Source of the DNA: Streptomyces sp. Edi2
GTDB lineage: Bacteria > Actinomycetota > Actinomycetes > Streptomycetales > Streptomycetaceae
Direction of reading: 5' to 3'
Assembly: GCF_040253635.1 (NCBI RefSeq)
Contig: NZ_JBEJGX010000003.1
Span: 7,899,501 to 7,963,500 of the forward strand
Length of the DNA: 64,000 bases
Part shown: positions 51,072 to 58,166 of the stretch, in pieces
Position numbering within the stretch: position 1 is the first letter of the stretch
Layout: the number at the start of each line of letters is the position of its first letter
Translations under genes and position numbers: made by a program
The notes under the pieces: model-generated
Told to the model about the DNA's origin: nothing
The model's database searches: none
The model's input: only the letters and a program-made list of their open reading frames with translations

Positions 51072-51743
51072 TCAATGAATTCCCGTGATCAGCCGCAGTT
51101 TCACGCCGGTGTGCACGGCCTCCATGCGCGATCCGACATCAAGCTTCACATAGATGTTGGAGAGATGTCGTTTCACTGTCCCTTCCGTGACGCACAGAGA
51201 CGAAGCGACCTGTGCATTGCGGAATCCACTGGAGACGAGTTGCAGAATCTCTTTCTCCCGAGCCGTAAGGGGGTTCTTCGTGGGAAACCTCAATTGCTCG
51301 GCCACCCCTCTGGAGAAGGAGATGAACATGCGGTCCCCGTTGCTCACTATGGCCCGTACCGTCTCGAACAGCTCCTCACGCGTCGAGTCCTTTGAGATGC
51401 AGGCGTGCGGCCTTACGGACATCGCCCGCTCCATCAGATGCGCATCTTCATGCGGGGTCAGCATCACCAAGCGCGGGGCCACAGGCTCCTGGTGAGCCGT
51501 CCGTACGGCTCCGACTTCGGGAAGCTCGGCATCGATGAGCACAACTTCGGGGCGCTCCTTGCGAATGAGCGACAGGGCCTCGAGTCCATCGTCGGCCTGG
51601 CCCACCACCTGGATTCCCGGCTCCGCCGTACAAAGCGCAGACAACCCTTCACGGAATAGTTCGCGGCTGTCGGCGACGACTAACCTGAACTGCGCAACCA
51701 CGGCTCTCGACTCCCCCGTAACAGCGACTCCGCGTGAATGCAT
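51072..51743 (-). CDS. NarL/LuxR-type response regulator, orphan
   Basis: The 223-residue protein has a receiver domain at about residues 18-135 with acidic site VADSRELFREGL, phosphoacceptor Asp in VVLIDAELPE near residue 70 and Lys in CISKDS. The LuxR helix-turn-helix at about 158-215 reads NPLTAREKEILQLVSSGFRNAQVASSLCVTEGTVKRHLSNIYVKL. All key phosphorylation residues are present. No histidine kinase gene is adjacent. It may respond to an unlinked kinase or be an atypical regulator of the P450-ferredoxin-exporter group (inference). The start is ATG 51743. Confidence 0.92.
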   Translation of the reverse strand: MHSRGVAVTGESRAVVAQFRLVVADSRELFREGLSALCTAEPGIQVVGQADDGLEALSLIRKERPEVVLIDAELPEVGAVRTAHQEPVAPRLVMLTPHEDAHLMERAMSVRPHACISKDSTREELFETVRAIVSNGDRMFISFSRGVAEQLRFPTKNPLTAREKEILQLVSSGFRNAQVASSLCVTEGTVKRHLSNIYVKLDVGSRMEAVHTGVKLRLITGIH

Positions 51744-52132
51744 ACCCCTTGATCATCGGCTAATCTACGGCGGTTCCGGGCGGGCGTCAACGCTGGGCAG
51801 AACCGGGCCGCAGTGGCTGAAAATCAATTTCCGCTCGTTTGCGGAGCCCGAGTTCAAAACCAGAGTAATCGTGAGTTACCGCAGAAGAGAGACCGCTCCG
51901 GCGGCGGGGCGAACTCCCGCCGGGAGGAACGCGGCGGTGGCTGAGTCGCGCCCGTTCGGCCACCACCACCCTCCTGCTCCGCCCGACTCCGTGACGGACC
52001 TCACGCCTCTGCAGGGACAGAGCTTCGGCGGAGCATCGTGGACCGATTCCCGCGTGCGCGGAACACGGGGCGGGTCCGTTCCCGCGGCTCGCCGATCGCC
52101 TTGCGACCCGACAGGCGGATCGACCGGCGGGC
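51744..52132. other. Upstream region of orphan regulator, no gene seen
   Basis: 389 bases between the regulator's start and the end of the MOSC-reductase gene. The first 150 bases are AT-richer (around 51820-51880), consistent with the regulator's promoter. No convincing coding frame or structured RNA recognised. Confidence 0.5.
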
Positions 52133-53962
52133 TCACAGCGGCATATCGACGTCGCCGGTGGGGACAACGCAGCACAGGAGCGCGCAGTCGGGCTTCGGAG
52201 GCAGGGCGGGCGGCGTGGTGTAGGTGACGCTTCCGCTGCTGATGCGTTGTTGACAGAGGTGGCAGGCACCGACGCGGCAACCGGACGGGGCCGATATCCC
52301 CATTTCGTCGGCAAGGTCGAGGAGCGTTCCGTGGTCCGGTGTCCAGTGTGCCTGGCGGTGGCTGACGGTGAACGACACGCGGAACGGGCCGGGGAGCGGC
52401 GGCCCGGGAGTCTGCAGTGGAGCTCGGGGCGAGGCGAAGATCTCCTGGTGAACCGCCTTGGCGGGCAGCCCGCGGCGTATCAGGCTGTCCCGAGCGGCGT
52501 CCATGAACTCAGGGGGGCCGCAGAGGTAGGCCGTCGCACTCGGAAGGTCGAGCAGCGGAGTGGCGACGGCGCCGAGATCGGGGCGACCGGCTGTGGCGTT
52601 CCACCGGGTGAGGTCGCCTTCTTCGGGGCGGGTCAGGAACAAGCGGGCCCGCCCTTGAGGCAGCGCGGAGATCAATGCGCGGGCTTCCTCCCACAGGGCG
52701 AGCCAGCGGCCGCTGCGGGCGGTATGGCAGAGCACGAGGGGACGACCGGGGTCTTCCTCGGCTGCGGCCTGCAGAAGGGCGAGGGTCTGGGTGATTCCGA
52801 TTCCGGCGCCGGCCAACAGCAGCGGCGAGCGGGAGCCGGAACCGGAGCCGGGCCCGCCGGTCAGGGACCCGTGCGGGCCGGAGACGAGCAGCGTCGCACC
52901 GAGGCGGGCGTGGCGGTGCAGCCACGGTGACATGCGTCCGTCGGGATGGCGTTTGACGCTGATGCGCAGGTCGCCGTGGTGGCTGCCGGAGATGGTGTAG
53001 CAGCGCCAGACCGGCCCTCGGTCGTCGGTGACGTGGATCCGCAGGTGCTGTCCTGGGCTGTGGGGGCCGCGAAGGTGCTGCAGCGGATCGCGCAACCAGA
53101 GGCTCGCCACATCGTCGCTCTCGGCCTCGTACCGGACGACGCGGGCAGGTCGGGGCCACTGCTCGGGCGGCAGCCCCGCTGTGGGCGGCCGAGGCCTGCC
53201 GCGGTGCCGGAAGCGGGTCAGCCGATCCCCGGTGTGCAACGCTCCGGGGGAGATGACGCGGGCCCGGACACCGCAGAAGAGATGCCCGAAGTGGGTCATC
53301 AGCGAGGCGGGAATGTTGAGGTCCACCTCGCTGGTCACGGGGTTGACGCAGGTGGCCCGGCACCGGTTGACGGGGTGCAGTACCTCGAGTTCCGCCTCGC
53401 CGAGCATGATGCGTTCGCCGGGGAGGGACATTTCCGCCCATGCGCCGAGTCCGGCCAGGTAGACGTTGCCGCGGAAGCGCAGCGGATCGACCGGTGTTCC
53501 GACCGCGTCAGCCAGTGCGTTGACGGTGTCCAGGTTGATCAGTGAGACGGTGCCCGTCCGATCGTCCCAGTAGCCCCGATCGGCGCGTACCAGCTCCGGT
53601 CCGCCATAGGGGCCGGCCGGTAGCCAGTGGCGCAGCAGCGCATCGGCTTCCCTGCGGCTCTCCGGCTGATCCAGCAGTACGGTCACCGGGCTCTGATCCG
53701 TGGGGTGCAGGGTGACGGTGGCGGTGGTGTCGTCGAAGGCGGCTCTCAGCCTAAGGAGGTCATGGTGGGTGGTCAGCCGGGCGAAGGTTTCGGTGGGAGC
53801 CCATTGTCCCGCGCGGGGCAATGGGCTCTGCCCGTTGGCGATGGCCAGCACGCGGTCACCCGGCAGTCCGAGCCCCGGGCGCAGCCAGGCGCTGGTGATG
53901 TCCTGCCCGGCGCAGCCCTTGACCGGATACCGGACCAGCCGTCGCACGTGCACTTCGTTCAC
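52133..53962 (-). CDS. MOSC domain-ferredoxin reductase fusion protein
   Basis: The 609-residue protein has, in order: a MOSC N-terminal beta-barrel (VRRLVRYPVKGCAG), the MOSC domain with NRCRATCVNPVTSEVD near residue 225 containing the conserved Cys, and an FAD-binding barrel (SPGQHLRIHV, RCYTISGS). An NAD-binding domain (LLLAGAGIGITQTLALLQ) and a plant-type [2Fe-2S] domain (SGCRVGACHLCQQ then CALLCC) follow. MOSC proteins bind the molybdenum cofactor or carry sulfur; YiiM/YcbX-like members reduce N-hydroxylated compounds. The fusion gives a complete NADH-to-molybdenum electron path in one chain. GTG 53962 follows GGAAGGGG. Confidence 0.9.
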   Translation of the reverse strand: MNEVHVRRLVRYPVKGCAGQDITSAWLRPGLGLPGDRVLAIANGQSPLPRAGQWAPTETFARLTTHHDLLRLRAAFDDTTATVTLHPTDQSPVTVLLDQPESRREADALLRHWLPAGPYGGPELVRADRGYWDDRTGTVSLINLDTVNALADAVGTPVDPLRFRGNVYLAGLGAWAEMSLPGERIMLGEAELEVLHPVNRCRATCVNPVTSEVDLNIPASLMTHFGHLFCGVRARVISPGALHTGDRLTRFRHRGRPRPPTAGLPPEQWPRPARVVRYEAESDDVASLWLRDPLQHLRGPHSPGQHLRIHVTDDRGPVWRCYTISGSHHGDLRISVKRHPDGRMSPWLHRHARLGATLLVSGPHGSLTGGPGSGSGSRSPLLLAGAGIGITQTLALLQAAAEEDPGRPLVLCHTARSGRWLALWEEARALISALPQGRARLFLTRPEEGDLTRWNATAGRPDLGAVATPLLDLPSATAYLCGPPEFMDAARDSLIRRGLPAKAVHQEIFASPRAPLQTPGPPLPGPFRVSFTVSHRQAHWTPDHGTLLDLADEMGISAPSGCRVGACHLCQQRISSGSVTYTTPPALPPKPDCALLCCVVPTGDVDMPL

Positions 53963-54497
53963 CGGATGCCGTTCCCCTTCCCTCGACGCTGGGCTTTGCC
54001 CGCCGGCCGGGCCCATCCGCACGGGTCACGTCCGATCGGCATCAGCCTGCGCCCGCACGCCTTCGATGTCTACGGAAGAGCCGCTTTCGGGGCGCGATGC
54101 GGGCTCGATGCGGCGCCCCCCACGGCCGGATTCCATCGGCGCGTGTCGCAGCCGATGCGTGTCGTCGCGGCCCGTTACCCACTGGAGTCCCGCAGGCGTG
54201 CCTTGGTGCAAAGCCGCAAGGTGGCAGGACGGGGCGGCAGCCCTGTGATCCGGTGTCAAGTTGTCCTGGTCTGTGCGGCGTTCGGTGGGCGCCGGACGTT
54301 CGGAGCTTCGCGTCCATGGGCCCGCGGATGCGCGCGGGCACCATGCTGCGCGAACCGCTGGTGGAACCGCAGGCCGGTCGAACTGCCGTCGGCCGAACCG
54401 CCGCCCACCGGACCGCCGTCGGCCGAACCCGAGCCGGCAGGGCACCGGGGTGGCCTGCCACCCCGGGCACCTCATCTCCCGCGCACCGCGGCCGCTG
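53963..54497. other. Intergenic region upstream of MOSC-reductase gene
   Basis: 535 bases without a convincing gene. It contains a direct repeat GCCGTCGGCCGAACC around 54382 and 54415 in a Pro-codon-like context, with otherwise unique sequence. Frames through it show only low-complexity Arg/Pro/Ala translation. Confidence 0.5.
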
Positions 54498-55520
54498 TCA
54501 GTAACGGGTGATGACGGTTGGCCCGTACGCCGTGCCGAGGGCGATGTGCGGGTGGGCGGACGGACGGATCCAGGCCAGGATCCGTGCCATTGCCCCGGCC
54601 GGTACGGAGACACAGCCGGCCGTGGCGCCCTTCCCGTTGACATGGAGGAAGATGCCGGCGCCGCGGCCGTGCGCCGGACGGTGATAGTTGAAGCCGATGA
54701 CCAGGGCCCGGGCGTACTGCGTGGGATAGTCCGCCAGCCGTTCGGACTCGCCCGCCGCGCAGTCCGGCGGCAGCGGCGCCACCCAGCGGTTGTAGGAGGC
54801 GGAGGCATTGTCCTCGCACCACCAGGAGTCCGCGCCCACTCGGCGGTACGGCACGGCGGTGCCGGGCGGGGGCGGAGCGGTCCCGAAGCCGAACGGCAGG
54901 TCGTAGAGCCCGGTCGGGGTGGTCGACGTGCCCTGCACCCGGCTGCTGCCCTCGGCCAGCCCGTTGGCTCCGAAGCGGGCCGGCGCCCAACCCGCCTGCC
55001 CCCAGCGGCCGTTGTGCCGCTGCCACCACCGCACGGTCCCGGTGGTGGCGCGCGTCGTGGGCGCACGGGCGGTGATCAGCTGCTCGCCGCCGCCGGTGTC
55101 GGCCATGAGGTCGGGTAGGGGGACGCGGCGGTCGGGAAGGGGGATGTGGCGGCCGGGAGCGGCTGCGGACGCGCCGGCCGCCGCCGGGGCGGGCACGGCG
55201 AGCGCGAGCAGCGCCAGGGTGACCGCGGACAGCGAGGCCGAGGCCCGGCCCCGGACCGTGCCCCGGGCCGTGACCCGGGCTGTGCCCCGCACCGCGGCCC
55301 ACCCCGTCCGGGCCCTCCGCTCCGTTCGCACCGCCGGGGCCGTCAGTACCCTCCGCACCCTCCCCGCTGTCCGCACCCACCTCACTGTCCGCACTCTCCG
55401 CACCGCCCGGAGCGCGCGCCCGGCTACGGCCCTGTTCCCGGCTACGGCCGTCCTGCCGGTCACGGCGGCCCTACCGGCCATCACCAGGCGCATCGTCCTC
55501 GTACGCAGCATCACGGGCAT
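54498..55520 (-). CDS. Secreted L,D-transpeptidase (YkuD-type) with low-complexity N-terminus
   Basis: The C-terminal half (about residues 135-340) is an L,D-transpeptidase-like domain: TTPTGLYDLPFGFG, ALVIGFNYHRP and the catalytic region FLHVNGKGATAGCVSVP with its Cys. Residues about 92-120 look like a signal peptide (SASLSAVTLALLALAVPAPAAA). The 90 residues before it are Arg/Val/Thr-rich pseudo-repeats (RTVRWVRTAGRVRRV) that are atypical. The true start may be later; several ATGs (55520, 55511, 55493) are possible and none has a strong ribosome binding site. It would cross-link peptidoglycan outside the cell or act on another amide. Confidence 0.8.
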   Translation of the reverse strand: MPVMLRTRTMRLVMAGRAAVTGRTAVAGNRAVAGRALRAVRRVRTVRWVRTAGRVRRVLTAPAVRTERRARTGWAAVRGTARVTARGTVRGRASASLSAVTLALLALAVPAPAAAGASAAAPGRHIPLPDRRVPLPDLMADTGGGEQLITARAPTTRATTGTVRWWQRHNGRWGQAGWAPARFGANGLAEGSSRVQGTSTTPTGLYDLPFGFGTAPPPPGTAVPYRRVGADSWWCEDNASASYNRWVAPLPPDCAAGESERLADYPTQYARALVIGFNYHRPAHGRGAGIFLHVNGKGATAGCVSVPAGAMARILAWIRPSAHPHIALGTAYGPTVITRY

Positions 55521-55529
55521 GAGCGCAAT

Positions 55530-55818
55530 CTAGGGGGTGTCTCCCCGACCATGCCGGGCTCGCGGGGGCTGGCACGCACTCCCCCACGCCTGAACGGCGC
55601 GGGGGGACCCCCATCCGTGTTGTCGTCACTCTTCCCCAAGCTCTCGGCTCCGCTCGAGCAGGGGAGACCCCAACCGCTCCGCGTCGACTCCCTCCTCCGC
55701 CTTGCGATCGCGCTCGGCATCCGGTGGCTGATGTGGAGCCGAGACGGAGAGAGCGCAGCGAACGAAGTGCACCAGCCCCCGCTCCCTGATCCGGCCTGAT
55801 CGGGGAGACACCCCCTAG
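55530..55818. mobile_element. MITE-like element with 28-bp terminal inverted repeats
   Basis: CTAGGGGGTGTCTCCCCGA at 55530-55548 is perfectly inverted at 55800-55818. The match extends to 28 bases with two mismatches (55530-55557 against 55791-55818). The 289-bp element has CTAG at both tips and no transposase gene. It holds two internal hairpins near 55575-55612 and 55630-55672 (CCCAAGCTCTCGG..CGAGCAGGGG type), which resemble dispersed palindromes known in many Streptomyces genomes. The rest of 55521-55982 shows nothing else until the proline-rich gene. Confidence 0.72.
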
Positions 55819-55982
55819 AACGCGACCGGCCCGCCCGGCGCCGTCCGATCAGGTCACATACGCCGCCCCCGGGCCGTGCGCAACCCGTCCGCGGCAATCC
55901 GCCGTGCGCGGGGGCCATGGACGGGCGAAACTCGGGTACGGGGGCTCATGTGCCACTAGCCGTCTCAGTCTGGAGGCCCACC

Positions 55983-56213
55983 GTGCAGCGGCAACCGCAT
56001 ACGCGCAGTGAGCGCACGCTCGACCGCGATCCGCAGCCCACGCCCCCGGATCCGGGAGGCCCGCCGCCCGTCCCGGACCCGCTTCCCGGCCCACCGAGCC
56101 CGCCTGGGCAACCGGATCCCATTCCGCCGGAACCGTCGCCGATACCCCGTCCGCCCGGACCCGATCCCGATCCGGTCCCGGAGCCGTCACCGGAGCCTTC
56201 GCCCCTCTCCTAG
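55983..56213 (+). CDS. Proline-rich small protein
   Basis: GTG 55983 has GGAGG six bases upstream. The 76-residue product starts QRQPHTRSERTLDRDPQ and then is nearly all Pro, Asp, Glu, Gly and Ser (PDPDPVPEPSPEPSPL). No membrane or signal segment. It may be a real disordered acidic-proline protein, for example a cell-wall-spanning or linker-like one, or a spurious frame helped by GC-rich sequence. The good ribosome binding site is the main support. It ends 92 bases before the dehydrogenase gene on the same strand. Confidence 0.5.
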   Translation: MQRQPHTRSERTLDRDPQPTPPDPGGPPPVPDPLPGPPSPPGQPDPIPPEPSPIPRPPGPDPDPVPEPSPEPSPLS

Positions 56214-56305
56214 GCCGTGGCCGCTCTCCTAGGAGGGCCGCCCGGACCCGTCGCCCTCTCCACCGGGGGTATCCCGCTCCCGCACCCACCAAGGAGGTGC
56301 TGATC

Positions 56306-57703
56306 ATGGCCATCGCCACGGTCAACCCGGCCACCGGCGAGACCCTGAAGACCTTCGACGCCCTCAACGGGGGTGAGATCGAAGATCACCTGGTCCGGGC
56401 GGACCAGGCCTTCCAGGAGCACCGCACCACCAGCTTCGGCTACCGCAGGGAGCGGATGCTCGCGGCCGCCGACCTGCTCGATGCCGACCAGGACGGCATC
56501 GCCCGCACCATGACCACCGAGATGGGCAAACCGCTGGCCCAGGCGCGCGCGGAGGCGGCGAAGTGCGCCAAGACCATGCGCTGGTACGCCCACCACGCCG
56601 AGGCACTGCTCGCCGACGAGCACCCCGATCCGGCCGATGTCAGCGACTCCGGCGCGATCCGTGCCGTGGTGCGCTACCGCCCCCTCGGCCCCGTCCTCGC
56701 GGTGATGCCCTGGAACTTCCCGCTCTGGCAGGTCGTACGGTTCGCCGCGCCCGCCCTGATGGCGGGCAACACCGGGCTGCTCAAGCACGCCTCGAACGTG
56801 CCGCAGACCGCGCTCTACCTGGAGGAGCTGTTCCGCCGCGCCGGTTTCCCCGAGGGCTGTTTCCAGACCCTGCTGGTCGGCTCCGGGGCGGTCGAGGACA
56901 TCCTGCGCGACCCGAGGGTGGTCGCCGCCACGCTGACCGGCAGTGAGCCGGCCGGCCGCGCGGTGGCGTCCATCGCCGGTGACGAGGTCAAGAAGACCGT
57001 CCTCGAACTCGGCGGCAGCGACCCGTTCCTCGTGCTGCCCTCCGCCGACCTCGACAAGGCGGTCCGCGTCGCGGTCACCGCCCGCGTCCAGAACAACGGA
57101 CAGTCGTGTATCGCGGCCAAGCGGTTCCTGGTGCACCAGGACATCTACGACACCTTCGCCGAGCGGTTCACCGCCCGCATGGCCGCGCTGACCGTCGGCG
57201 ACCCGATGGACGAGCAGACCGACGTCGGACCGCTCTCCAGCGAGCAGGGCCGCTCCGACCTGGAGGAGCTTGTCGACGACGCGGTCCACCAGGGCGCCAC
57301 CGCACTGTGCGGCGGCCGGCGGCCGCCCGAGCACAGCGCGGGCTGGTTCTACGAGCCGACGGTGCTGTCCGGCATCACCGAGGGGATGCGTATCCACCGC
57401 GAGGAGGCGTTCGGCCCGGTCGCCACGCTCTACCGCGTCGCCGACCTCGACGAGGCGGTGCGCCTCGCCAACGACACCCCGTTCGGGCTCAGTTCCAACG
57501 CCTGGACCAGGGACCCCGAGGAACAGCAGCGCCTCGCCCGCGATATCGAGGCCGGCGGTGTCTTCTTCAACGGGATGACCGCCTCCCACCCGGGCCTCCC
57601 CTTCGGAGGGGCCAAACGCTCCGGCTACGGGCGGGAGCTGTCCGGGCACGGCATCCGGGAGTTCTGCAATATGACGACGCTCTGGTACGGGCCGGAGGAG
57701 TGA
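56306..57703 (+). CDS. Succinate-semialdehyde dehydrogenase (NADP+-type aldehyde dehydrogenase)
   Basis: The 465-residue aldehyde dehydrogenase has VMPWNFPLWQVVRFAAPALMAGN near residue 135 (catalytic Asn), a LTGSEPAGRAVAS cofactor loop near 215, VLELGGSDPFLVL (general-base Glu) near 235, QNNGQSCIAAKRF (nucleophile Cys) near 268, and EEAFGPVATLYRV. These blocks match the GabD-like NADP+ succinate-semialdehyde subgroup. It would finish GABA or polyamine breakdown to succinate. ATG 56306 follows AAGGAGGTG. No aminotransferase adjoins it, though the FluG-like amine pathway 10 kb away could feed it (inference). Confidence 0.9.
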   Translation: MAIATVNPATGETLKTFDALNGGEIEDHLVRADQAFQEHRTTSFGYRRERMLAAADLLDADQDGIARTMTTEMGKPLAQARAEAAKCAKTMRWYAHHAEALLADEHPDPADVSDSGAIRAVVRYRPLGPVLAVMPWNFPLWQVVRFAAPALMAGNTGLLKHASNVPQTALYLEELFRRAGFPEGCFQTLLVGSGAVEDILRDPRVVAATLTGSEPAGRAVASIAGDEVKKTVLELGGSDPFLVLPSADLDKAVRVAVTARVQNNGQSCIAAKRFLVHQDIYDTFAERFTARMAALTVGDPMDEQTDVGPLSSEQGRSDLEELVDDAVHQGATALCGGRRPPEHSAGWFYEPTVLSGITEGMRIHREEAFGPVATLYRVADLDEAVRLANDTPFGLSSNAWTRDPEEQQRLARDIEAGGVFFNGMTASHPGLPFGGAKRSGYGRELSGHGIREFCNMTTLWYGPEE

Positions 57704-58166
57704 GCCGGTGCCGGAGGAGCGGGCCGGCGCCGCGACCTGAGTCGGAAACCCGGTCCGGCGTCGGAGAACTGAGCCGGTGTCGGGAGGCCGAGTCAGGAGC
57801 CCGGGCCGGCGCCGCGCATCAGGAGCCCGGGCCGGTGCCGCGAACCTGAGCCGGTGACAGAAGACCGAGCCGGGTGGCGGAAACGGTCGCCCCGGGAGGG
57901 CGCAGGCGCCGGAGCGGTTTGCGTCATGGACGTGAAGGTGTACGTTCCGGTCAGGTCGAGTCGGCCAACGGCCAGGTTGGTCGGCTCGGCCACTGCCGGG
58001 CCGCGACGTGGGAGCCCATTCCCCGGACCCAACAGCTCAGTTGATGTGCCGTCATCGATCCTGAATGCGGACATGTTCCCTGGGCGAACGCCACCCCTCG
58101 CCGGACCGGACGTTCACCACACCGCAGCCCGGGCCTTGACCACACCGCACACCGCAGCCCGGACGT
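57704..58166. other. Convergent intergenic region with degenerate GC-rich repeats
   Basis: 463 bases with degenerate GAGCCGGTG- and GAGCCCGGGCCGG-type repeats at about 57704-57860, including AGGAGCCCGGGCCGG twice (from about 57796 and 57821). Repeats of CACACCGCAGCCCGG and GGACGTTCACCACACCGC run from about 58109 to 58178, into the 3' end of the phosphatase gene. A 93-residue leftward frame (57793-58074) starts well (MSAFRIDDGT) but becomes low-complexity; I do not call it. Confidence 0.5.

Noticed and set aside
48446..54022. A secondary-metabolite biosynthetic cluster around the P450 and ferredoxin
   Set aside because: No polyketide synthase, peptide synthetase, terpene cyclase or precursor-peptide gene is present, so only a small modification/export module is supported.
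57793..58074. A 93-residue leftward frame starting MSAFRIDDGT
   Set aside because: Plausible first residues but weak ribosome binding site, low-complexity second half lying in degenerate repeats, and no recognisable family.
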